Source: JAENVU01 sp963801105
GTDB lineage: Bacteria > Actinomycetota > Acidimicrobiia > IMCC26256 > JAENVU01
Direction of reading: 5' to 3'
Assembly: GCA_963801105.1 (NCBI GenBank)
Contig: CAWDDH010000003.1
Span: 1,054,001-1,118,000 of the forward strand
DNA: 64,000 nt
Under the pieces are notes generated by a model, which saw only the letters and a program-made list of their open reading frames with translations, searched no databases and was not told the DNA's origin. Of this stretch, positions 37,316 to 47,182 are shown in pieces (the stretch's first letter is position 1; each line of letters starts with the position of its first letter). Both the position numbers and the translations under genes were made by a program.

Positions 37316-37388
37316 GGGTCGCTAGCTCAACTGGCAGAGCATCGGGCTTTTAACCCGCAGGTTCAGGGTTCAAGTCCCTGGCGACCCA
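37316..37388 (+). tRNA. tRNA-Lys (TTT)
   Basis: Acceptor GGGTCGC/GCGACCC, D arm GCTCAACTGGCAGAGC, anticodon loop CTTTTAA (anticodon TTT) on a CGGG/CCCG stem, T arm AGGGTTCAAGTCCCT and discriminator A. No CCA is encoded. A TATCGT box at 37301-37306 lies 9 bases upstream and is a good -10 candidate. Confidence 0.95.
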
Positions 37389-37409
37389 CCCGCGGAGAAG
37401 GACGGACGC

Positions 37410-38627
37410 ATGGTCGCGATCTCGGTGCAGGAGATGGAGCTGCCGGTCTACGAGCCCGAGGGGCTGGACCGGACCGAACGCCTGGCCCTCGCGGCAAGGG
37501 TCCGGTCGGAGCACTGGCTCGCCCGGAGCCCGCTCGGCTTCGCGGTCACCCGCCACGCGGACATCGTGGCGATCCTGCGGGACCGTCGCTTCCACTCCGC
37601 GTTGTCGTTGCTCCCCCGGATGCAGGGCCTCACGGACACGACGATGGAGGAGCGCCGCCCGTCGATCCTCTCGATGGAGGGCGATGAGCACGCCCGGTTG
37701 CGCCGCCTGGTCGCGCCGGCCTTCACGCCCGCGGCCGCGAACCGGCTCCGGCCGTTCATGGCCGAGGTGATCGGGGAGCTGCTCGAGGCCGTGGCGCCGC
37801 GTGGTGAGTGCGACTTCGTGGCCGACGTCTGCGAGCCCTACCCGATCCCGATCATCTGCGAGCTGCTCGGCGCGCCCCGTGCCGACTGGCAGCGGTTCTC
37901 GCACTGGGCGACGGAGATCTTCCGGATCTTCAACCAGAACCTCGCCGAGGACCTCCCCGCGATCCAGCAGGCGGGCGAGGAGCTCGAGGAGTACGTACGC
38001 GCGCTCGTGGACGACCACCGCGTGCACCCGCGGGAGGACCTGTTGAGCGCGCTGATCGCGGTCGAGGAGCAGGGCGACCGCCTCTCGACCGACGAGCTCG
38101 TGATGCTCGCGGAGGCGGTCCTCATGGCGGGCACGGACACGACCCGCAACCAGCTCGCCTGCAGCATCGCGCTCCTCGGTGCGCACCCAGAGCAGTGGGA
38201 GCGCCTCGTCGCGGATCCTTCGCTGGCTCCGCGCGCCGTCGACGAGACGATGCGTTACCTCGGTGCAGTCCAGGGCACCGCGCGCGTCGCGTCCGAGGCG
38301 ATCCAGTACCGCGACGTCGTGTTCCCGAAGGGAACGCTGGTATTCCTCTCGCTCGCGGGGGGCAACCGCGATCCCGATCCCTTCCCGGATCCGGAGACCT
38401 TCGACATCACGCGCGAGTCGACGGTGCCCCACCTCACCTTCGGCTCGGGCATCCACTACTGCCTGGGTGCGCACCTCGCGCGCGGCGAGCTGCAGGAGGC
38501 CCTCGCACTGATCGCGACCCGCTTCCCGGATCTCGCGCTCGCGGGACCGGTGACCTGGAAGCCCGAGACCTTCGGCATCTGGGGCCCGGCCACCCTGCCC
38601 GTGCGCTGGACGCCGACCGTCGCGTGA
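37410..38627 (+). CDS. Cytochrome P450
   Basis: A second P450 (405 residues) with I-helix motif AGTDTTRNQ, K-helix DETMRY, and haem loop FGSGIHYCLGAHLARGE with the thiolate Cys at about 351. Its sequence differs clearly from the P450 at 33204, so it is not a recent duplicate. The ATG is preceded by GGAGAAGGA. No redox partner or obvious substrate gene is adjacent; the substrate is unknown. Confidence 0.93.
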   Translation: MVAISVQEMELPVYEPEGLDRTERLALAARVRSEHWLARSPLGFAVTRHADIVAILRDRRFHSALSLLPRMQGLTDTTMEERRPSILSMEGDEHARLRRLVAPAFTPAAANRLRPFMAEVIGELLEAVAPRGECDFVADVCEPYPIPIICELLGAPRADWQRFSHWATEIFRIFNQNLAEDLPAIQQAGEELEEYVRALVDDHRVHPREDLLSALIAVEEQGDRLSTDELVMLAEAVLMAGTDTTRNQLACSIALLGAHPEQWERLVADPSLAPRAVDETMRYLGAVQGTARVASEAIQYRDVVFPKGTLVFLSLAGGNRDPDPFPDPETFDITRESTVPHLTFGSGIHYCLGAHLARGELQEALALIATRFPDLALAGPVTWKPETFGIWGPATLPVRWTPTVA

Positions 38628-38668
38628 CGCGGGCGGTCGGCGTCCCGACCGCCCCGGAGCACGGCCGG

Positions 38669-38674
38669 TAGCGT
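38669..38674 (+). promoter_or_regulatory. -10 box of the LuxR-type regulator
   Basis: TAGCGT ends 7 bases before the ATG at 38682, consistent with leaderless transcription. It also overlaps the alternative GTG at 38673, which argues against that start. Confidence 0.45.
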
Positions 38675-38681
38675 GACCGCC

Positions 38682-39293
38682 ATGCCGACCGTCGTCGTCG
38701 CCGACGTGGTCCCCCTGATCCGCGTCGGGCTCCTCACCGTGCTGCAGGCCGCGGGACACACGGTCGTGGCGGAGGAGTCGAGTGGTCGTGACGTCGTCAA
38801 GTCGGTGGTGGCCCACGCACCGGATCTCGTCGTCGCGGGCGCGGTGAACGACCTCGCGACCGATGATCTCGCCCGCCAGGTCCGGGAGTCGGCATCCGGC
38901 GCACGGATCGTCGTGCTGCTCAACCGGGTGCCCCACGACACGCTCGCGGACCTCCTCGCGCTCGACGTCGACGGACTCCTCTCGCGTGCGATCGACCCGG
39001 AGGGGCTCGCCACGGGGATCGCGCGGGTGCTCGCCGGCGAGCGGTTCATCGACCCGGCGCTCGTCGCCGGTGACGTGCCCGACGAGGACTTCGAGCCGAG
39101 CACGCTCACGACCCGCGAGCGCGAGGTCCTCGGGCTCCTCGCGTCGGGGTGCTCGAACCGGGAGATCGCGTCGTCCCTGTTCGTGTCGCTGCCCACGGTG
39201 AAGACCCATCTCGCGCACATCTACGGCAAGCTCGAGGCGCGCAATCGCAACGAGGCCCTCGGGCGCGCGATGGCGCTCGGGCTGCTGGGCTGA
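38682..39293 (+). CDS. LuxR/NarL-type regulator with atypical receiver
   Basis: A 203-residue two-domain protein. The N-terminal receiver-like domain (PTVVVADVVPLIRVGLLTVL) keeps one acidic residue, but at the phospho-acceptor position reads DLVVAG, with Gly at about 53 instead of Asp. The C-terminal LuxR HTH (LTTREREVLGLLASGCSNREIA...TVKTHLAHIYGKL) is intact. It is probably a DNA-binding regulator not controlled by ordinary phosphorylation. The ATG is preferred to a GTG at 38673 because of the -10 box. It lies 57 bases upstream of csrA on the same strand. Confidence 0.85.
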   Translation: MPTVVVADVVPLIRVGLLTVLQAAGHTVVAEESSGRDVVKSVVAHAPDLVVAGAVNDLATDDLARQVRESASGARIVVLLNRVPHDTLADLLALDVDGLLSRAIDPEGLATGIARVLAGERFIDPALVAGDVPDEDFEPSTLTTREREVLGLLASGCSNREIASSLFVSLPTVKTHLAHIYGKLEARNRNEALGRAMALGLLG

Positions 39294-39306
39294 GGTCGAG
39301 CGCCCC

Positions 39307-39312
39307 TAGGCT
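39307..39312 (+). promoter_or_regulatory. -10 box and leader of csrA
   Basis: TAGGCT with a leader of about 32 bases. The ribosome site GGAAGGAG (39335-39342, spacing 8) contains two GGA triplets of the kind CsrA itself binds, so self-repression is possible. Confidence 0.4.
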
Positions 39313-39350
39313 GATCGTCGATACACCGGTCCACGGAAGGAGCCGCCGGC

Positions 39351-39512
39351 ATGCTCGTCCTGACCCGCCGCGTCGACGAACGCATCATGATCGGGGACTC
39401 GATCACCGTGACCGTCCTGGAGGTGCGCGGTGACCAGGTCCGCCTGGGGATCGACGCACCGCGCGACGTCGAGGTCGTGCGGGAGGAGCTCCGCGCCGGC
39501 GGCACGGACTGA
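39351..39512 (+). CDS. csrA: Carbon storage regulator CsrA
   Basis: A 53-residue RNA-binding dimer that blocks or stabilises mRNAs by binding GGA motifs. It begins MLVLTRRVDERIMIGDSITV, followed by VLEVRGDQVRLGIDAPRDVEVVREEL; the family residues LVLTR, IGD, VRLGI and the VxREE helix are all present. Slightly shorter than the 61-residue E. coli protein, as in many Gram-positive forms. No fliW or flagellar gene is nearby. It may be cotranscribed with the preceding regulator or use its own promoter. Confidence 0.93.
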   Translation: MLVLTRRVDERIMIGDSITVTVLEVRGDQVRLGIDAPRDVEVVREELRAGGTD

Positions 39513-39526
39513 CTGCTCCCCCGTCG

Positions 39527-40651
39527 TCAGGCGGCGAGTGCCGTGGCGAGGTCCACGACCGGACGGTGGAGCGCTTCCGCCACGATCGGGTGGGTGAGAT
39601 GGCCGCTCACGGTGTTCACGCCGAGTGCGAGCGCCGGATCGGCGGCGGTGGCCCCGGCGACCCCGTGGACCGCCAGCTGGAGCACGTAGGGCAGGGTGGC
39701 GTTGGTGAGTCCGTAGGTCGACGTGAAGGGGACCGCACCGGGCATGTTGCTGACCGCATAGTGCAGCACGCCGTGCTCCTCGTAGACGGGGTGCGCATGC
39801 GTGGTCTCGTGGGTGGTGGCGATGCACCCGCCCTGGTCGACCGCGACGTCGACGATCACCGCACCGGGCTTCATCGTCCGGACCATGTCCTCGGTGACGA
39901 CCACCGGCGCGCGACCGGCGGGGACGAGGACCGCGCCGATGACGAGGTCGGCGTCGGCCACCGCGCGGGCGACCGCCCCGCGGTTGGACGCCAGGGTGAC
40001 GATCCGGCCCTGGTGGATCTGGTCGACCCAGCGCAGCCGGTCGAGGTTCTTGTCGAGCAGCAGGACCTCGGCCTCCATGCCCTGGGCGATCCAGGCGCTG
40101 TTCCATCCGACGTTGCCGGCGCCGAGCACGACCACGCGTGCGGGCCGGACGCCGGGGACGCCGCCGAGCAGAACGCCGCGCCCCCCGAGCTCGCGCTCGA
40201 GGAACCGGGCACCCACCTGTGTGGCCATCCGGCCCGCGACCTCGCTCATGGGCGCGAGGAGCGGCAGCGTCCCGTTCACCTGCACGGTCTCGTAGGCGAT
40301 GCCGGTCGTGCCGTGGACGAGCAGCGCGTCGGCGACGCGCGGGTACGCCGCGAGGTGGAGATAGGTGAACAGGACGAGGTCGGGCCGGAGCCGCGCGAAC
40401 TCGGAGTCCTGGGGCTCTTTGACCTTGAGGATCATGCCCGAGCGCGACCACACGTCGTCCGCCTCGCCCACGATCTCCGCGCCGGCCGCGTGGTACTCCT
40501 CGTCGCCGATGGCGGAGTCCGCGCCGGCACCCGTCTCGACGAGCACCGTCACCTCGTGGGCGACGAGCTCGTGGACACCGTCGGGCGTGATCGCGACCCT
40601 GTGCTCGCCGTCTTTCACCTCGCGGGGGATCCCGACGGTGGGGATGGTCAT
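39527..40651 (-). CDS. ald: Alanine dehydrogenase
   Basis: NAD-dependent reversible deamination of L-alanine to pyruvate and ammonia. The 374-residue protein has the substrate-site segments LKVKEPQ (Lys) and LFTYLHLA (His), the NAD fold VVVLGAGNVGWNSA, and VDVAVDQGGCIATTH and SNMPGAVPFTST near the C terminus. Its start overlaps the stop of the aminotransferase (ATGA), so the two are coupled. An alanine-producing omega-aminotransferase followed by alanine dehydrogenase would recycle pyruvate as amino acceptor. Confidence 0.95.
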   Translation of the reverse strand: MTIPTVGIPREVKDGEHRVAITPDGVHELVAHEVTVLVETGAGADSAIGDEEYHAAGAEIVGEADDVWSRSGMILKVKEPQDSEFARLRPDLVLFTYLHLAAYPRVADALLVHGTTGIAYETVQVNGTLPLLAPMSEVAGRMATQVGARFLERELGGRGVLLGGVPGVRPARVVVLGAGNVGWNSAWIAQGMEAEVLLLDKNLDRLRWVDQIHQGRIVTLASNRGAVARAVADADLVIGAVLVPAGRAPVVVTEDMVRTMKPGAVIVDVAVDQGGCIATTHETTHAHPVYEEHGVLHYAVSNMPGAVPFTSTYGLTNATLPYVLQLAVHGVAGATAADPALALGVNTVSGHLTHPIVAEALHRPVVDLATALAA

Positions 40652-42033
40652 GCCCGCGGCAGGTGGTTCGACGCCGCGGTGAGACAGGTGCGCAGGATCG
40701 ACTCGATCTCGTCGAACTGCTGCTCACCCGCGATCAGCGGTGGCGACAGCTGCACGACGGGGTCGCCCCGGTCGTCGGCGCGACAGATGAGCCCGGCATC
40801 GAAGAACGCGGGCGAGAGGATCCCGCGCAGGATCTCCTCGCCCTGCTCCTTGGTGAAGTGGGCCTCGGTCTCCGGGTCGGCGACCAGCTCGAGCGCGAGG
40901 AAGTAGCCGGCGCCGCGCACGTCACCGACGATCGGGATGTCCCGGAGGCCCTCGATGCGCTCGCGGAAGCCGGCCTCGTTGGCCTGGACGTGCTCGAGGA
41001 CGTGCTCCTCGTCGAAGAGCTCGAGGTTGCGGAGCCCGACCGCACAGCTCACCGGGTGGCCGCCGAAGGTGATGCCGTGGAGGAAGCTGGAGGAGCCCTC
41101 GAGGAAGGGCTCGGCGAGGTGGTCGCGACAGATCACCGCGCCGAGCGGCGAGTACCCGCTCGTCAGCCCCTTCGCGCACGTGATCATGTCGGGGAGGTAG
41201 CCGTAGCGTTGCGCGCCGAACATCGTGCCGAGGCGGCCGAACGCGCAGATGACCTCGTCGGAGACCATGAGGATGCCGTACTTGTCGCAGAGGGCACGGA
41301 CGCGGGGGAAGTAGCCCTCCGGGGGCACGAAGCACCCGCCTGCGTTCTGCACCGGCTCGAGGTAGATCGCCGCGACCGTCTCGGGACCCTCCCAGAGGAT
41401 GCGGTTCTCCATCTCCTGCAGGAGCCAGTCGCAGAACGCGGCGTCGTCCTTGCCCAGCGGATGGCGGTACCGGTTGGTGTTCGGCACGTGCGACGCGCCC
41501 GGCGTGAGGGGTTCGAAGGGGGTGCGCAGCGACGGCACGCCGGTGATCGCCAGGGCTCCGAGCGTGGTGCCGTGGTACGCGGTGTCGCGCGCGATCACCT
41601 TGTACCGCTGCCCCTCGCCCTTGGCGCGGAAATACTGCCGCGCGAGCTTCCAGGCGGTTTCCACCGCCTCGGAACCGCCCGTCGTGAAGAAGACGCGGTT
41701 CAGGTCGCCGGGCGCGAGCTCGGCGAGCCGGGCGGCCAGCTCGATCGCGGGCGGGTGACCGTAGCTCCAGATCGGGAAGTACTCGAGCGTCTCGGCCTGC
41801 GCGGCGCCGGCCTGGGCGAGGTCGTGGCGGCCGTGACCGAGCTGCACGGTGAACAGACCGGAGAGGGAGTCGAGGTAGCGCTTGTCGTGCAGGTCCCAGA
41901 GGTAGCACCCCTCTCCTCGGGCGATGATCGGGATCTCCTTCGTCGCATAGGAGCCCAGTCGGGTGAAGTGCATCCAGAGGTGCTCGCGCGCCTTGCGGTT
42001 CAGGTCGTCGATGTCGTACTCGGTATGGGTCAT
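40648..42033 (-). CDS. Class III omega-aminotransferase
   Basis: PLP enzyme (461 residues) that moves an amino group from a terminal amine (beta-alanine, GABA or putrescine type) to a keto acid, often pyruvate. It has the PLP-binding elements TTGGSEAVETAWKLARQY, AYHGTTLGALAITG, DEVICAFGRLGTMFG and the Schiff-base Lys in CAKGLTSGYSPLGAV. The exact substrate cannot be read off. Coupled to lrp upstream and ald downstream by 4-base overlaps. Confidence 0.9.
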   Translation of the reverse strand: MTHTEYDIDDLNRKAREHLWMHFTRLGSYATKEIPIIARGEGCYLWDLHDKRYLDSLSGLFTVQLGHGRHDLAQAGAAQAETLEYFPIWSYGHPPAIELAARLAELAPGDLNRVFFTTGGSEAVETAWKLARQYFRAKGEGQRYKVIARDTAYHGTTLGALAITGVPSLRTPFEPLTPGASHVPNTNRYRHPLGKDDAAFCDWLLQEMENRILWEGPETVAAIYLEPVQNAGGCFVPPEGYFPRVRALCDKYGILMVSDEVICAFGRLGTMFGAQRYGYLPDMITCAKGLTSGYSPLGAVICRDHLAEPFLEGSSSFLHGITFGGHPVSCAVGLRNLELFDEEHVLEHVQANEAGFRERIEGLRDIPIVGDVRGAGYFLALELVADPETEAHFTKEQGEEILRGILSPAFFDAGLICRADDRGDPVVQLSPPLIAGEQQFDEIESILRTCLTAASNHLPRA

Positions 42034-42512
42034 CTCGTTCCCCAGGCATAGGTCTGCTTGAACAGTCGGAGGTAGGTGAACGTCTCGGTGCTGCGCACGC
42101 CGCCGATGGAGCGGATCTTGTCGTTGAGGAGGGCGAGCAGGTGCTCGTCGTCCTCGCAGACGATCTCCGCGAGCAGGTCGAACGAGCCGCTCACCACGAC
42201 GACGTAGCTGATCTCGGTGAGCGCGGCGAGGTCGTTCGCGACCGCGCGGAGGTCGCCCTCGACCTTCAAGCCGATCATCGCGGTGCGACGGAACCCGAGA
42301 GTCATCGGGTCGGTGACCGCGACGATCTGGACGACGCCCGACTCGATGAGCCGCTGCACACGCTGACGCACGGCCGCCTCCGAGAGGCCGACCGCGGCCG
42401 CGAGCTTCGTGTACGGCAGGCGGCCGTCCTCCTGGAGCAGCTCGACGAGCGCCTTGTCCGTGGCGTCGATCGTCACGGCGGTGCGGGTCGCATCGGGGTT
42501 CCGGGAGGGCAT
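42030..42512 (-). CDS. Lrp/AsnC-family transcriptional regulator
   Basis: A 160-residue protein with an N-terminal HTH (DKALVELLQEDGRLPYTKLAAAVGLSEAAVRQRVQRL) and a C-terminal RAM ligand domain (RTAMIGLKVEGDL, VVVVSGSFDLLAEIVCED, SIGGVRSTETFTYLRLFKQ). Such regulators sense amino acids. It is first of a coupled operon lrp-aminotransferase-ald, which it probably controls. Confidence 0.92.
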   Translation of the reverse strand: MPSRNPDATRTAVTIDATDKALVELLQEDGRLPYTKLAAAVGLSEAAVRQRVQRLIESGVVQIVAVTDPMTLGFRRTAMIGLKVEGDLRAVANDLAALTEISYVVVVSGSFDLLAEIVCEDDEHLLALLNDKIRSIGGVRSTETFTYLRLFKQTYAWGTR

Positions 42513-42603
42513 ACCGCTTCCAGTCTGCCCGATCCGGTCGCAGAGTTCAAGGGATTCCGTCGATGATCGGCCAATATACGACGAAATCAGCAGTCGTTGA
42601 TGA

Positions 42604-43236
42604 CTATGGCGACGGAACCCGCATGAGCAGTCGGGTGGCCAGCTCGTCGATGTCGGTGAGCGTGACGAAGCCGTCGGCCCGCAGCCGCTCGGCGTTGAGC
42701 CGGTGCAGCCGGTCCGTCGGGTCGTAGCGGTTGAGCACCACCAGCGTCTCGAGCCCGGCCAGCGCGGCCACGCTCACCCGGACCGCGTTCACCGTGCCGA
42801 GCCCGGCGTCGGCGACGAGGACCGCGAGCCCGATGCCGAGCGCGCGGGCGAGGTCCACGACGTGACCGTCGGCGGCGAGGGGTGAGAGCGGTCCGCCGGC
42901 GCCCTCGACGAGCGTGAGCGCCGCGGGGTCGACGTCCGTCGCCCGGACGAGGTCCGCGATCGTGAACGAAGGCCGGCCGAGCACCTCGGCCGCCATCGGC
43001 GGGGCCATGGGCTCGGGATACCAGCGGTCGGGCGGGCAGACGGACTCGGGTGGCTCGCCGGTCGCGTGTGCGAGCAGCTCCGCGTCGGTCGTGCCGAGCT
43101 CCGCCGGTGTGAACGACTGCGCAGGCTTGCGGGCCCGGACGGTCATGCCCCGGGTGCGCAGGGCGGCGACGAGCCGGACCGTGATCCAGGTCTTGCCCAC
43201 CTCGGTGGCGGTCCCGGTGACGAGCACGGCGGTCAT
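42604..43236 (-). CDS. bioD: Dethiobiotin synthetase
   Basis: ATP-dependent closure of the ureido ring of dethiobiotin. The 210-residue protein begins MTAVLVTGTATEVGKTWITVRLV, with the P loop TGTATEVGKT near residues 6-15, and has KPAQSF and LTLVEGAGGPLSPL. The ATG overlaps the bioF stop (ATGA). Last gene of bioA-bioF-bioD; bioB is not in the window. Confidence 0.94.
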   Translation of the reverse strand: MTAVLVTGTATEVGKTWITVRLVAALRTRGMTVRARKPAQSFTPAELGTTDAELLAHATGEPPESVCPPDRWYPEPMAPPMAAEVLGRPSFTIADLVRATDVDPAALTLVEGAGGPLSPLAADGHVVDLARALGIGLAVLVADAGLGTVNAVRVSVAALAGLETLVVLNRYDPTDRLHRLNAERLRADGFVTLTDIDELATRLLMRVPSP

Positions 43237-44351
43237 CGCAGGCCCAGCTCGTCGAGCGCCGCACGGAGGCGGCGGGTGTGCTCGATCGTGTGCGCGGCCG
43301 ACAGCGCGATGCGCAGCCGGCTCGTCCCGGCCGGGACCGTGGGCGGGCGGATGGCGGGCACGAGGATGCCGCGGTCGAGCAGGCGGGCGGCGGCGTCGAG
43401 GGCGTGCGTCGCCTCGCCGCACACGATCGGCACGATGGGCGAGGGATGGCCCTCGCGGACCTGGTCGATGTTGGTCCGAAGCCGGGCGCGCAGGGCGTCG
43501 CCCTCCGCGCTCCGGAGCACCGCCAACGCAGCACCGGCCGCCGCGGTGTCCGCGGGCGTCGGTGCCGTGGTGAAGATCCCGGAGCGGGCCCGGTTGACGA
43601 CGAGGTCCGTGAGCCGCCGCGGTCCGGCCACGAAGCCGCCGAGCGCACCGAGGGTCTTGGAGAGTGTGCCGACGCGTAGCACGTCGGCGCCGGCGGGGAC
43701 CTCCGGATCCGGTCCGAGGACCGCGTGGGCCTCGTCGACCACGAGCAGCGCGCGGTGCCGGGCGACGAGGTCGAGCAGCGCATCGGTGTCGGCGAGATCG
43801 CCGTCCATCGAGAAGACGGTGTCGCTCACGACGAGGACCCGCCGGCCCGCGGCGCGCCCGGTGATCAGCGCCTCCAGCGCGTCGAGGTCACGGTGGGGAT
43901 ACACCGCGACCTCGGCCGGCGCGAGGCGGGTGCCGTCGATGATCGACGCGTGGTTGAGCTCGTCCGAGCAGACCAGGACGTCCTCGTCCGCGAACGTGGT
44001 GATCACCCCGAGGTTCGCCGCGAAGCCGGTGGGGAAGAGGACCGCGGACTCGGCCCGTTTCCAGTCGGCGAGGGCCGCCTCCAACTCCGTGTGGACCGGG
44101 CGGCTGCCGACGATGAGCCGGGCCGAGCCGGCCCCGGCACCCCAGCGGTCGAGCGCGTCATGGGCGGCGGCGACGACCGCGGGGTGGCGGGTCAGGCCGA
44201 GATAGTCATTCGACGCGAAGTGGACGACCCGCCGCCCGTCGGGGGCGAGCGCGCCCTCGACCCCGGACGCGTCGAGGTCGCGCGGCGCGCGCCAGCGCCC
44301 ACCGGCACGGATCTGCTCGGTCGTGGCCGCGGTCCAGTCCGACCAGCTCAC
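43233..44351 (-). CDS. bioF: 8-amino-7-oxononanoate synthase
   Basis: PLP enzyme joining pimeloyl thioester and L-alanine. The 372-residue protein shows FASNDYLGLTRHP, GAGSARLIVGS, LNHASIIDGTRL, VVDEAHAVLG and the PLP-Lys motif VGTLSKTLGALGGF. The GTG start is 10 bases after bioA. No biotin operator can be recognised upstream of the operon. Confidence 0.94.
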   Translation of the reverse strand: MSWSDWTAATTEQIRAGGRWRAPRDLDASGVEGALAPDGRRVVHFASNDYLGLTRHPAVVAAAHDALDRWGAGAGSARLIVGSRPVHTELEAALADWKRAESAVLFPTGFAANLGVITTFADEDVLVCSDELNHASIIDGTRLAPAEVAVYPHRDLDALEALITGRAAGRRVLVVSDTVFSMDGDLADTDALLDLVARHRALLVVDEAHAVLGPDPEVPAGADVLRVGTLSKTLGALGGFVAGPRRLTDLVVNRARSGIFTTAPTPADTAAAGAALAVLRSAEGDALRARLRTNIDQVREGHPSPIVPIVCGEATHALDAAARLLDRGILVPAIRPPTVPAGTSRLRIALSAAHTIEHTRRLRAALDELGLR

Positions 44352-44361
44352 CGGGGCCGCC

Positions 44362-45654
44362 TCACGCGTCGCCGAGCTCGGCGATGGACTCGTGGAGCGC
44401 CCGGACGGTCGTGTGCAGCTCCTCGGAGGTGACCGTCAGCGGCGGCATCAGGATCACGGTGTCGCCGATCGGCCGCACCAGCACACCCCGTTCGACGGCG
44501 CCGGCACTGGCGCGCCGTCCCCACCGCAGGCCGTCGCGCGGCGGCGCGAGGTCGATGCCGCTCATGAGCCCGCGCACCCGCGTCTCGCGGACCTGGGGGA
44601 GCGGTGCGACCCGGTCGTCGAGCAGGTCGGACAACTCTGCGGACCGCTCGCGCACGTTCGCGAGCACGTCCCACGCGTCGAGTAGCTCCAGGTGGCGGAG
44701 CGCGACCGCGGCGGCGAGCGCGTTCCCGCTGTAGGAATGGCCGTGGTACAGCGTCCGCTCCGACAGGTCGGGGCCGAGGAAGGCGTCGAAGACGCGGCGG
44801 CTCGCGGCCGTGGCCGACATCGGCAGGTAGCCCGCGGTCATGCCCTTCCCGAGGCAGAGGAGATCCGGCCGGATGCCGGCGGCCTCGCTCGCGAAGAGCG
44901 TGCCGGTGCGACCGAACCCGGTGGCGATCTCGTCGCAGATCAGCAGCACGTCGTGCTCGGCACACGAGGCCGCGAGCTGCCTCAGGTCCTCGGGCGCGCA
45001 GAGCTGCATCCCGCCGGCGCCCTGGACCAGGGGCTCGACGATCACCGCCGCGAGCTCGGACGCGTGCTCGGCGACCAGGGCGCACGCACGCGTGAAGCAC
45101 TCCGGGTCGTCGAACCCGGGCGCGCGCAGCACGGGGAACCGGAGCGGGTCGAAGATGCTCGTGCCGAAGCCGCCACCGCCGAGCGAGAGCGCCCCGATCG
45201 TGTCGCCGTGGTACGCGCCGCCGAAGCCGAGGAACGTCGTGCGGCCCTCCACCCCGCGGTTCACCCAGTACTGGAACGCGATCTTGAGCGCCTGTTCGAC
45301 CGCGCTCGCTCCGTCGGAGGCATACAGGAAGTGCGGATCGTCCACCGGCACCACGCGTGCGAGCGCCTCGGAGAGCTCGACGACCACGGTGTTGCCGTTG
45401 CCGAGCAGCGTCGTGTGTGCGCCCCGGGCGAGTTGAGCGACCAGCGCGTCGTCGAGCTCGGGGACCCGGTGCCCGAGGGTCGTGACCCACAGCGACGAGA
45501 TCGCGTCGAGATACCGGCGCCCCTCGGTGTCGATCACGTAGCGGCCGTCGGTGCGGTCGACGACGATCGGCGCGTTGTCGGCGTAGGAGTCCATCTGGGT
45601 GAACCCGTGCCACACCACGTCCGCGTCGCGCCGTACCCACTCGTCGTTGCTCAT
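44362..45654 (-). CDS. bioA: Adenosylmethionine-8-amino-7-oxononanoate aminotransferase
   Basis: Class III PLP aminotransferase using S-adenosylmethionine to make DAPA, the substrate of BioD. The 430-residue protein has WHGFTQMDSYADNAP (the BioA-specific N-terminal WxxxTQ region), DGASAVEQALKIAFQYW, YHGDTIGALSLGG, DEIATGFGRTGTLF, and the Schiff-base Lys in LGKGMTAGYLPMSA. The ATG at 45654 is used because longer in-frame starts run back into another gene. Confidence 0.94.
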   Translation of the reverse strand: MSNDEWVRRDADVVWHGFTQMDSYADNAPIVVDRTDGRYVIDTEGRRYLDAISSLWVTTLGHRVPELDDALVAQLARGAHTTLLGNGNTVVVELSEALARVVPVDDPHFLYASDGASAVEQALKIAFQYWVNRGVEGRTTFLGFGGAYHGDTIGALSLGGGGFGTSIFDPLRFPVLRAPGFDDPECFTRACALVAEHASELAAVIVEPLVQGAGGMQLCAPEDLRQLAASCAEHDVLLICDEIATGFGRTGTLFASEAAGIRPDLLCLGKGMTAGYLPMSATAASRRVFDAFLGPDLSERTLYHGHSYSGNALAAAVALRHLELLDAWDVLANVRERSAELSDLLDDRVAPLPQVRETRVRGLMSGIDLAPPRDGLRWGRRASAGAVERGVLVRPIGDTVILMPPLTVTSEELHTTVRALHESIAELGDA

Positions 45655-45716
45655 GCCGTCCTCACCGGGCCGGATGCTACGGGTCGGGCACCGCCGCGCG
45701 GACGGCGACGGCGGGC

Positions 45717-47076
<1,360 letters not shown>

Positions 47077-47082
47077 GGCTGG

Positions 47083-47182
47083 GCACCTCGGGGTTCGATC
47101 ATCGGAGTGGATCTCGGTGCGTGGTCATGTGCATCTCGGTGCCTGATCATCGCTGTGCATCTCAGTGCTTGATCATGACGTG
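47083..47182. repeat. Four imperfect 22-26-bp tandem units
   Basis: Plus-strand units begin at about 47083, 47109, 47131 and 47157. They share the core GCATCTCGGTGC-TGATCATC; the last overlaps the end of the aldehyde dehydrogenase gene, from which the others may have been copied. They fill the gap before the start of the aminotransferase gene. Confidence 0.7.

Noticed and set aside
47083..47182. Four short repeats as a mini CRISPR
   Set aside because: Units are contiguous without spacers, imperfect, and one is the coding end of a gene; no cas genes are present.
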